Below, piece by piece: positions 44,804 to 55,838 of a stretch of DNA of 64,000 nt. The notes below the pieces were generated by a model that saw only the letters and a list, made by a program, of their open reading frames with translations, made no database searches and had not been told where the DNA came from. Source of the DNA: Yamagishiella unicocca. Lineage: Eukaryota; Chlorophyta; Chlorophyceae; Chlamydomonadales; Volvocaceae. The stretch is taken from NCBI GenBank assembly GCA_003116995.1, contig BDSL01000057.1, positions 496,001 to 560,000 on the forward strand, written 5' to 3'. The position numbers and the translations under genes were made by a program. Position 1 is the stretch's first letter, and the number at the start of each line of letters is the position of its first letter.

Positions 44804-47221
44804 GCGAGATGCGTGTTACTACGATGCTCTGACCCGAACGGCAGTTGAGGCCCGAAGCAAGAAGCACACACCGCGGTACCCTGCTCATCAAGGCACAATA
44901 ATGTGCAACTTACGATCTCGCTCGGCGTTAGCCACTCCAGCTTGTCGCGGGACAACGTGCGCTGGAACTGACATGGAACCAGCCCCAGTGTGGCCAGCTC
45001 AACTCCACAAATACGCATTACCACTAGCCAAACGCAGCAGTGTTGTCGCATTCGCAGCAAGTTGCATAGTCGATGCCTGGCATGCCGCCGCTGCGGCAAT
45101 CGTATATACTAGGGCGAGAAGGTTCCCAGTACAAACTATGCACTGAAGCCTTAAAATAGCAACCGTTCAAAGCTGTTTAAAGCTGGGTTCAGCTCTTATC
45201 GCAGCGCGTTCCGTAAGTTAGCGACTCCCCTAACACCGGTACCTCCCTTCGTTTGTGGATATTGCGAGACAAAATAGCTAAACACGAAAGACGTCAACTT
45301 CGTAATCATGTCCGTACAGTCAGGCCGTAGATACCCGTTCTAGCTCCTTAAAGGGAGCACAGCCGCTCGTCCAAGGGTAAAGCATAAGGTAAGTCAATTG
45401 GGCAATGTGCTGGTATTGAGGTAAAGGTGCCTATTTAAATAACGGTGTGACTGTTTGGGTAAAGCCTCGGCGTGTGAAAAAGCGATTAGCCCGCATGCTT
45501 TTTGCGCATGACGGTGTACAGAAAGGCTGTGACAGCTATATGTTATTTTCCATCGTGGGGCGAAGCACGGGGTGCAATGGTCTAAAAAGGGCTCAGAATT
45601 GACGGGACCGATGCCCGGTGGGTTTGGACTCACGTCTCCAGCGCTGGGTTAGGGACAGGGGCAGTCAGGGGCCTCGGACGGCATGTTAAAATTTGGGTTC
45701 GCGTCCTGTACTGGATCAGGGCGGGATGCATGTACGGCAGTGTGGATTGGACTTACAACCCTGTGCGCTTGTTGCCTGAGCCGCACGTTCCATTTTCGAA
45801 AGGCTACCACAACACTATGGAAACGCGCCACGACGGGCCCAGACACTCCCTCCGTCCCTGCGTCCCCCCATACGGGTAACCTCTCATACTCCTTCAGTCA
45901 TAAGGAAAATCTCCCTCCGTAACACCCCAAGAATCTACACAACCAAAATCCCGCCAAACGCATACACTAGCACCCTTGCACTGGCTGGTGTAGCGGCACG
46001 AACGGCCCCTCTGGCACCATCACCGCGGCCGAGGCCGCAATAAAACGGACAACAAGGAAACGACCGGCCTCAAACAATGCCGAAGACACCGCAAATCACC
46101 GACATAAAGACGTTAACCTTCACTCCTCTCCTTTAGTCCTGAGCTCCGGCCTGGGCGCAGAGGCCAACGCGTGCCGTCAGACTCTGACGGCACGGCGCTC
46201 AGGTGGTGGGTCTCGACAAATGAATCTGCCAAGCGGACCCGGTATTTGCCGACCGCACTTCCGCTACACACACGTCCATCGACGTACCTCAGCGCCCCCC
46301 CCTTTCGATTCCGCTGCCCTTCCGTACTCCCCTCGCCGCCGCGATCCTGCTGCACCGCACCTACGCCTGCACCTGCTCTTGCACACCATCTCGGCTGCCG
46401 GTAAGGGTGTTACCGTCTGGAGCCATAATAAACTATTATGGGAAAGTCCGTCGCCCTTACAGCACCTGAGGGCATGGGCGCAACGGCGTGTGATGTATAC
46501 ATCTTCCCTGCACCGCCTTGCGCCCCTCCCATTGCACAGCCATACATCACCATGAGTAGTATGCAGTAATAGCCTAGGATCAAAGTGTGTCCGACACATC
46601 TCGCTGGCCGCCGCCATGACGTATGCAACTGCGCAAAGTGCGTTTCAGGGAGCGATGCGGGTGGCGCACTAGTGGTGCTGGCAGTACCGCACGTCGTGCG
46701 GTTGTTCCAATGCGTCGCTGCAGCCGGTTAGTTCCTCACCATTCGCTCCGAAACCTGTTCATCTCTTCCGGCCGTTGCAATTGGCCACACTCCAGGACAA
46801 CCTCAGCGCACCTTCTCGCATCAGCATATGGTGAGTAACATTACCAACATATCCGCCAGGGAAAGCCACATGGGTACGCAGGGTGGGCGCTTACACTCTA
46901 GGGGAACAAGGACATTTTTGCCAGACTCTAGGGGAACAAGGGCATTTTTGCCACAGAACCTTGACAAAAGTACTGATACCGCCGAACGCTGCCTCGTCCA
47001 TGTATACTCTCCACCGCGTGAGGCTGCACCATGCCGGCATGACACGTCTCGCTAGCACGCGAGGCATAGTTCAAGCTATATATACGCAGCGAGGTGCATG
47101 TTCGGAGGCAACGACTCGTAATGGGGTGGCCTGCGCTGGCAGCGTGTCAGGACAGCTCATCCGCGCACTGCGGCGCCAGGAGTTACACTCTGCGCCTCCA
47201 TCAATGTCCCATACGCGGCCA
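44804..47221. other. Intergenic region between PPPDE and HECT genes
   Basis: No gene is resolved. A minus-strand stretch near 44830-45000 and another at 46113-46355 (RYVDGRVCSGSAVGKYRVRL) have natural-looking composition but no joinable neighbours. A 30-bp direct repeat (ACTCTAGGGGAACAAGG) sits at 46893-46952. The right end is the 3' flank of the HECT gene. Confidence 0.4.
47183..47187 (-). terminator. TGTAA polyadenylation signal of the HECT gene
   Basis: On the minus strand TGTAA occurs about 35 nt after the HECT stop codon (47222-47224). TGTAA is the usual volvocine polyadenylation signal; the distance is short but possible. Confidence 0.5.
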
Positions 47222-50200
47222 TCAGTGCAGGCCAAACGACATGTTGTCTAGTGCTATTGCGAAAGCGCGCCGCATGTCCTCGAGGCTACCATACACCGGC
47301 AGATTGAGCTGCAGGAAGCACGTCCTCGACTGCGGCAGCAGCGGCAGAGCGCGGCAGGCCTCCTGCGGCGCGGCAGCGACCCCCTGGCTGTGCGACAACA
47401 AGCCGGGCTCGGCCTCTTCATGATCCATCGGGTCGGCGGTCTGCGGCTGCCCCTCCTGCGGTGCAGCGTCTCCCAGCTGCTCCTCAAGTGGCTGCCCCTC
47501 AGCTTGCTGCTCCTGCTGCTCCAGTCCCGCAGGCCGTTGCTGCTGCATGGCCTGCTCATGTTCAGTTTGCGGGTCCGCCGGCTGCTGCTGCTCCTCCATA
47601 GCATCCTGCCCATCTGCAGCCAGAGCAGCCGCCAGTCCCGTTACCGCTCCTGCTGGAGTGGCACCGGTGGCCGCGCCTGCCGCGCCTGTGACCGCATCCG
47701 TCCCGGCTGGGTTGCCATCAGCTGCCTGGGCTGCAGCTTCAGGGGTGTTGGCAGCCTCCGTGTCGATCAGGTCCATCGGCGCATCGCCGCCAGCCGGCGA
47801 CGGGGTTCCAGCGCTCGCCCCGGCCGGTGTCACCGCCTCGTCCCTTGGCGAACCATCCTCAGCAGCCCTCGAGGCATCGACAGCACCGGCATCTTGCGCT
47901 GCAGGGGGTTCATCACCCGCCACCAAACCCATATCATGGTCCGCATCATGTACCCCGGCCCCGGAGCTGGTCGGCGCTGGCATCGCCGGACCATCACCCG
48001 CCTCAGCAGGTTCTTCTGGCGGCGTGATAGTGCCCTCGTCGGTGCGCATCTCCATGCCGCCGTCGGTGTCAGTAGCCGGTGATTCAACCTCTCGTGCCTC
48101 CATCGTTTCAGACGCAGTGGAGGTGTCGGCACGTGGCGTCTGCTCGCCCGCAGCGTCGCCTCGCTCCGAGGCATCGCTGGGTGCAGCTGGCTCGGCTGCA
48201 GGGGTAGCTGCCGGTGCCGCCTGACCGTCTCCGTCGCCACCAGCCGGCACACCGCTCCCCGCGCCACCGGCTCCTTCACCGCGGTTGCCTTCACCGCGGT
48301 TCCCTTCACCCCGGGTGCCTTCACCGCTTTCATGGCCGCCACCAGCGGTTGAGTCGTTCCTGTCGGCGGGCATGTCTTGCAGAGAAAGGGCCAGCGCCAT
48401 CTCCAGTTGCCGCTGAAACTCCTCTTCATCACCCTCCTCATCCTCTCCGTAGTCCATTGTATCTTCGCCTGCACCCAGCTCGTCGTCCTCACCATATGGA
48501 AGCTCCCCTTCATTCGCGGGCGCCACTGGCTGAGCAGCCGCCGGTGCGTGCGCACCGGCGGCTCCCACACCGGTGGCTGGCGCGGGTGTTGTGGCAGCAG
48601 CCGCTCCAGCCTGCCTCTCCGTGTTGGCCAGGTCAGGCTCGGCAGCCGGAGCAGCATGACTGCCCTCAAGCGCCTGCGCCGACGGGCCCCTGGCTCGCTG
48701 ACCCTCGCCTGCCGTGCCCGCACTGCCAGAGTCCCCGCCCTGCTGCTGCGCACCCGCTGCCTCAGCGTCCCCAGGTGGCTCGTCCAACCCATCACTCTGC
48801 TCCTGGTCCTCCACCTCTAGCGTGTCACCATCCAGCCGGTGGGAGTGCGGCCCAGCGCCGTCAGCCGACGGCCCGTGCCCGTTTGCCGCCACCGCCGCCG
48901 CCGCGGGCCCGCCACGGGGGTGCTCCCCGCCGCCGAGGCCGGCGCCCTGCCCAGCTGCCGAGGGCCCAAGCTTCATGACCTGCAGGCGCTGGTTCAGTGC
49001 CTTGAAGCCGCCCGATGGCAGGTGTGTCATGGCGGTCCAGAACTGTGCGGAGGGAAGCGGACAGCAGTTTAGGGACGCCGGAAAGGTGCATCCCTCTAAA
49101 GACAACGCCCCTGGTACCTGCACCCCCACCCAGGTCCCCCACTGCCCCGGCCCCGTCCGGACTGGGTCGCTTGCTTACTTGTAGCAAGCGCTGCCGGTCC
49201 TCAGCGCTGTACTCGGAAACCAGCTGCCAGAACATGTCCAAGCTCTCCTGCTCCTGCGGGAACATATGGTGCGGCGCCGGAGTTGGTATTATTGAAACGG
49301 GTTGGAGTGGACGGATGGGAGCATTTGGCCCGGTGGCATGGAGTGCACACTAGCCCAGGAAGGTGACTCAATCGGCACGTTGCCGTCATAACCACCACAA
49401 CTCAGAAGGCAGGCCCCTCTTCTCCCGCGGCCCCCCCCCCCCCAGCCCGCCCCTCCTCTGCGTCTCATGCAAGCGTTACGCGGCTAACCGCACTTGCCCA
49501 CCTCTGTGTTATCAAAGCCCGCCACGTCTGTATGCTCCGCCCAGTCCTCTGGGTCCAAGCTGCTCTCGCCCGCCGTGATGCGATTGAGGTCTTCCAGAAG
49601 CAACGGCGTCAGAAAGGCGCGGCGCAGGCGGGCATCGTCGGGCAGGTGGTGCGCGGTGTCTTGGACGCCGGCCATGAAGGCGGCGCACTGCAGGGGAAAC
49701 GGCAGGGCGGTCGGCTGCTGGTAAGCGCTAATAAAGATTGGGCGAAAGGCGGATGATGTAACATGACCAGGACAGAGGCAGAGGAGACGCACACAACCCT
49801 ATCAGTGGGTGTAAACCCTGGACATGTCGGTCGGCCTAAGACCCCTTAACAGGAGCCCCGTCAGGCCACGACTCCATCCGGAGCAGCCCCTGCCCTACCT
49901 GCTCATCCACCACAGTCAACACCACGTGGTGGGCCAGCAGGTCCACATACGCCGCCTTGTTCGCGTCGGTGACCGGCAGCGCAGCGCCTCCGGGTAGCAG
50001 CTCCTGCTCCTGCTCCTCGGATCCTCCCCCCGGCCCGTGCCACACGTGGAATAGCTCTAGCGCCTCCGCGCCGCTGGTGGACAGGATGTTCTGGCAGGTG
50101 CTGTGCACCTAAGACGAAAGGGTGGGTACATTCCCTTATAGACTTAAACGCGTGGCCCGCGAGGGCCACGGCGAGGTGGGCCCCTACGGAGCCCGGCACA

Positions 50201-53200
50201 CGAGGACGCCAACATGCCACCTGGGCGGAAGAGGCCGAGGTGCCGTCTATGGTAGTGAGGAAATTTGATGGCGCGGAATGAGGAGGCGCTCGCGGCTTCA
50301 CGGCCTCACCTGGGGGTCGATTTGCTGCAGGTCTTCCAGTGTGGCGCGGCGGCCCGTGAGGTAGTTGAAGAGGCCCGTGGAGAGCACCAAGCCAAGCGGC
50401 ACGTTGGCGCGGAGGGCCAGGCCTGAGAGCAAGGGGGAAGTACGGAGGCAGACGGACGGCATGGCCGACCGGGTTGGGTAACAGGGGCGCGGGAATATCC
50501 ACGTCACATTGGACGAATGGAGGTCGCGGGCGGCTCACCCATTATCCTCCCCGCGAAGCGCATGTAGCCCAGGTAGTCGTCCTGCATGCGGCTGTGCGGT
50601 GCCGGGTGCACGACGCGGCGGTCCGCCGCGCCCCTCAGGAACAGGCCGCGCTCAGGCGAGAAGATGTCTGCGGTGATCTGCGACAGCCACTCGCGGACGA
50701 CGCCCATGCCCTCCGCCTCCTGCTCGTCCTCGAACCTGGCAAGTGGCAGTGAGGCAAACAACACACCCAGCGGTGGATGACGGCAATATTGCGTGGCTGC
50801 TGCAACATGGCAGCCCGACGCCGTCCCGAACACCGCCCGAATCTACCCCGCGCATCCTACCCGGGATGGCGGAAAGGGTTCATGCCCGGCGGCATACTTC
50901 TTGCGGCTCAGCCTCCCTACCAACGCACCTGACATTGACTCCATAGGGCAGAGAGTCAGCATCCATCACCTGAGCCGGGGACAGGGAAGGGAGCAGGAAG
51001 CGGGCGAGCAAAGGAACAAGTGAGGCGCGCACTTCAAGGGAACACGCGCGCTGCTCCCAGGTGGTGATGGTGGTGCCATAGCGCACAGTATCGGCCGACA
51101 AGCAGTCCCCTTCCAGGAGCCTGTCAAGGTGCTTGCGGCACTAAGCGAGGGTGCGCCACCGGCCTACCGCACCCAGGCAGTGGTAGAAATTAGTAATTGC
51201 TTCAATGCTATGATTAATGCTATGATTATTATAATACGTAGCTAAGGTCCCCCGTCGGGAAACAAACTTTGTCGCGCATGGTCACCTGGTAGTAGGAGCT
51301 CTCCGTGATGCTGTTGCGGTAGGCCAGCACCTGGGGGGCGCGCCTCTCGTTAAGCAGAGCGCCTGCACGACGCAGCGAGCAGCCGGTGGGGGCGGCGACA
51401 GTCATCAGCAACGAAAACAAAACAGCAGGCGCAGGTGCGCGCAGATAGCCCCGGTTACGGCGCAATGGAGGGCAGGCCCCGGAGACCCTGGGGAGGCGGC
51501 GGGAGCTGCGGTGCGCCTCCCACTGTAGGGAAACTGGGCACAAACAGTCGCAACGCCGCAACCCAACAGCCCAGCCAAAAGCATACATCGTCCACAGCCT
51601 GGCTGGCAGCGCCAACGGAAGAACCAGGGCACCTCAGCCGCACTCAAACGCCAACCGGCTGCGTCCTCCCTTCAGACAACGCCGCACCCGAGCCGAACCC
51701 GTCCTACAGCCATCCCGTACCCGTCTCCAGAGGCGTCAGCACAGCCGCCATGTAGCCCTGGCGCAGCGACTGCGGTATGACCGCGTCTATCGCCAGGTCC
51801 CGTGTCAGCGCCCCCGCCGCTATGACGGTCGTGACATAGACCTTGCCCGCTCCGAGGAGCTCCTTCATCGCCTGGCTCGCCAGCAGGGAGCTGATGCTGG
51901 GGCGAACACGGTCCTCGGCGCCCAGCGCTGTGCCCACACACGCCAGCGCGTCCAAGTGCGCCATCAGCTCGTTGATGGACAGGGCGGCGGGCATGTAAGA
52001 TGCCGCGGTTGGGAACTTGGCCGCCGCCTCGCCGCGTAGCAGCAGCGCCATACGCCCCACTCCGTGCGCGCCAGTCACTGCCTCACACAGGGCCGACGCA
52101 ACGTCCCCCAGCAGCTGGGACAGGGCGACCCGTGGGTCGTCCGGTAAGACGGGCGCGCCATGGCGACCAACGACGGCGACATCCGCTACGGAGGCGGCGC
52201 GCCCGGCGGCTTCGCCATCGGGCGGCAGGGTTGCTGCGGGAGTGCTGGCAGGGGCTGGGCTGGCGGCAGCCGCTTCGCCGACACCGGGAGCTGGCCCGGC
52301 AGGGCTAGGTGCTGGGGAGGCACGACCGCGTGCCGCATCAGCCATTTCAACGTCGCCGTTGCCATCCACGCCTGCTTGCGACGCCTGCTCGGCAATGCCG
52401 CCCGCCCCCTGGGGTGCGCCACCTTCCCCACGGTTGGCGCCATTCGGGTGGTCAGCGCCGCTGCCAGCGCCCCAGCTATCTGAGATCGTGTCATGTCCAT
52501 CTGCGGCCGTCGCCGACGCCGATGGCGGCGGCGACGGCGAGGGCGACAACGTCAAACCAGGTGAGGCGGCGCGGCCTGCGCCAGGCGTGCTGGCAGCATC
52601 TGCTGCGGCTGACACGCTATGCGTGCCGGCGATGTGCAAGTTGCTTTTTAGTACATCGCTGAAGGCGATCAGGAGAGCGGCGGTGGTGAACCAGGCTTTT
52701 GGGAGTGCCGAGGGAACCGGAGACGTAGCAGAGGGGTCGCCCTTGAGGATCTGGAGGATGTGCGTCAGCCCTGAATGAGTCGTCTGCGCACAACAGACAC
52801 ACGCACACGTCTCATTAGCACACGGAACCCATGGAAGGGCCGCAGGTGGGGCATAGCAGGGGACGAAGAAGATAAGGGGACATGAAGCAGCGAATGAACA
52901 TTCGCCGTTATGTCCGAAGGACATTGAAGCCATGTCTTGTGGACACGCAGCGTCAGCCTAGTGGTTCAGCATCTCGCAGCGCCCACGCATGCAGTGTCGA
53001 CCACCCGGGACCCCTTTCCCCAAGCAGCCGCCCCTCTCCACCTTCATCTCCGTGCTGATCTGGGTCAGCAACACTCGCGCCAAGGCAGCCCTGTACTGCT
53101 CCGGAACCGCGCGCATCACGTCCTTGGCATGCGCAGCCACGTGCTTATTGCCCAGCAGCTTTAGCAACGAAGCCTCCGTGGCCAGCGCTGGCATGCAGCT

Positions 53201-54242
53201 GCCGCTGCTACTGCCGCCAATACCAGCGCTCGGGCTCGTCGTAGCGGCCCCAGCAGGTTTTGCAACAGATCCCGCGCCAGGCGTGGCCGTGCCTGGGCCC
53301 GAGGGACTGCCCACTGCTGCTGCAGGCGCGGGTGAGCCGTTCGCCTGTTCTCCGGGCGCCTCCATGCCGGCTGCCTGTGTACTAGCCGCCACGCCTGGCG
53401 CAGGTGATTGAGGCGGCAATGGGGTGGTGAAGCCTCCCGCTGCACCGGCGGGCAGTGGGCTTGCGCGAGGGGTGCACGCAACAGTGGGGCCATGGCCCAT
53501 CACAGCGCTGTACGTCAGTGCCTGCAGCATGAGGGTGCATACGTGGCCGACACAGGCCCAGGTGGTGTAGAAGGCGCTGCCGCCGCTGCCCAGGATGCCG
53601 TGGCTGGGTAGGCGCTTCTCAGCCAGCGCGAGCTCGTGCCGCAGCTTGCGCATGGCCTCCTCCAGGTCGGCAAGGTCCTGGATGCAGCTGGCTGACGCGC
53701 GGCTGGCAGCATTCGCTTTGAGTACTGGGAGAACCTGCGGGGATGACGCAGGTGAGCGGGCAGGGTTCACAGGAAATACGAAAGCAGCTGCGAATTTACC
53801 ACGCGCAACTAGTTGATGCGAGTACGGATGAGCGGGCCGGATGGCCTCAAACGTCATTTAACCTCCGCCGAAGAACATTGAAACGTAATGCTTTGTTAAA
53901 GTCCTATGAAAGGGCTCCTTAAAACACATGCAGGAGGCGTCCTGACGCCATTATGCGAGGCGACAATGACTGTAGTGCCATATCACCCACCCGGCACATG
54001 ACTCGGATAAGGCTACTCTCAGAGACCTCCTCCAGAAACGAAGGATCGGCCCAGCTCGCTGATGCCATGAGACGAAGCAATCGACTAGCCCATTCGTCAG
54101 GGGGGGCGGGTTCGGTTTCGGACCCCGGCAGCGCCGCGAGCTCGAACAGCGCGGCGTATTTGCGCCCTACGCGAGCCATCTTCGTTATTCGCCCCGAACC
54201 CTCGTCTCGCTTATCGGGTGCGGGGGCCTCTCGACTCGACAT
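47222..54242 (-). CDS. HECT-domain E3 ubiquitin ligase with a giant C-lobe insertion
   Basis: Eleven exons keep phase: 54242-53991, 53734-53042, 52783-51721, 51362-51286, 50969-50929, 50735-50539, 50422-50310, 50108-49899, 49687-49502, 49253-49179 and 49042-47222, giving about 1575 residues. The first 700 residues hold two long Ala/Pro/Gly-rich linkers between helical stretches. The HECT domain starts near 690: ITESSYYQV, VRFEDEQEAEGMGVVREW, YMRFAGRIMG, GGAALPVTDANK, SLDPEDWAEHT, then HLPSGGFKALNQRL. The catalytic part is RTCFLQLNLPVYGS with Cys about 1544, ending SFGLH as expected. Between QVMKL (about 994) and the catalytic segment (about 1533) lie some 540 extra residues, low complexity except for a helix reading EEFQRQLEMALALSLQD that fits the ubiquitin-interacting-motif consensus. 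The enzyme accepts ubiquitin from an E2 onto the Cys and passes it to substrates; substrates are unknown. The start at 54242 follows an acceptor-like CTCCAG, so a leader exon upstream is likely. Confidence 0.92.
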
Positions 54243-55838
54243 CTCTGGAGGAGAGCAAAAGACAGACCACAGATTCACTTCGGGCTTAGGAAGGAAACGC
54301 AAAGGGCTGTCTAGGTGCAAGCGCTTGTCCTACCGCGTCGCCATAGGCGCAGGAGAAGGGCGTCGGAAGATCGGGTGTGACTCTAAGAATGTAGATATGC
54401 AGGCCTATTAAGTGACAACTTTATCCTTAGCTGAAAAAGGTATAATGAAAATGCAGGAAGGGCAGGGCCTAATTCAGCGGCAACTTTCCAGGTGCTGTCT
54501 TGTTGTTAAGGCAAAGTCGAAAAACAGGAAGGAAGCATTCTGTAATCGAGAGTACCTTTATGAAACGCTGGGCACAAGCACATGGGGCAACACGTTTCGC
54601 AACAATAACCTGACCTACTACCGTACGCGTCGTACTAAATTGTAAGCACGGATGCACGGCCTATCCCCTTATCCATCCATTTCTTAATGTAACATCGTAG
54701 CTTGCTTTGCTTTTGACATTTATCTCCCTGCTGCCTCCGACACCGTGTGGTAAGCGCACAGGGCCCCTGCATCGCGATATCGAAGCATCTCTCCTAGGAA
54801 AACCAACCGCTCAAACCTATGCAGCGTCACGCTCTCGTACCGAGTGCAATATGGCAACAGTGTTGACGCAGAACCAGGCAGGTCCATGGATACGTACGTC
54901 AGGTGGGTTTGCAACCGTTCTCCCGTTGGTGTCCCATCCTCCCGGATCCTCCCCCTCTCGGCCCATCCGGACACATCGCACCTCCCATTTATTATCCTGG
55001 GCTCAATCGGGGCTGCGGATACAGTTAGCATCTGATCATATCCTGTGGGTTCAGGGTCGTTATGATACTTTTAAGCACATGCGAAGTCAATAGGAATGAC
55101 ACATAAAAATGGAAGGAGACAGACGATGGTGACGCCAGATAAGAAGAAGGTGACTGCAACTGTATCACGTTTGGCACAGGCATTGCATACAGGTAGGTTG
55201 GGAGGGGCTGAGTGGCATGTGTTTGAGGACCTTGCACGCCCTTCACAGCGGACGCAGGCGGACGCAGGCGGACGCAGGCGGACGCAACCAGACACGTATC
55301 CCACAGGCCGTTTACAAAAGGTACATCGCACAAGCTGTGCCTGCAGCTGAGGATGTACTGTGGGCCAATGATGGCACGCTGGATTTCCTTGCGTTTAATT
55401 GGCAGTGCAGGGCAGTGCGCTATGCAGGGCTGTGCCGATCTCACGCTCCTATAATAATGGATGTGTTTCCAGGTTTCTTTTCTCTGGAAACACAAGTTCC
55501 GACAAAGCTCTTGGCGGACGGCGCGGCAGCGATTGTATATTGACCTCAAACCTGGCAGGCTTGGTCGCTTGAAGCCTTGAACCGCTCGATGCTGTACAGC
55601 ACGACCTGTGACGTACCTTTGCACATGTACGAAACATATGAATGAACCGCAAAGTACTCTGATGTAACAGCAAGTTACATATATTTTGCGTTGTATGTAA
55701 AGCAGTCGATTAGGATTCAAGATTCCCTGGCTTTGGTTTTTGTTAACTCGCTCTACCGGTCCTACTTGCCCAAGAATGCGTTGCTAGATCGCATTCTTAG
55801 CCCCAATGGGGTGGGGCTAGCAATAGGGGAAGGCGGTG
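54243..55838. other. Divergent intergenic region between HECT and cyclase genes
   Basis: Both genes point away from this stretch, so it holds two promoters and probably a HECT leader exon. It is the most AT-rich part of the window. A 10-bp array (CGGACGCAGG, four units) lies at 55249-55287. Long open frames on the minus strand here lack any domain or codon bias and I treat them as chance. Confidence 0.45.

Noticed and set aside
46113..46355. Possible Tudor/SH3-like barrel fragment (minus strand)
   Set aside because: The composition is suggestive, but there are no joinable exons or clear family motif, so it is not annotated as a gene.
55025..55720. 231-codon minus-strand frame upstream of the cyclase
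   Set aside because: No codon bias, no domain, rich in Cys/His/Arg as expected for chance frames; it overlaps the likely divergent promoter region.
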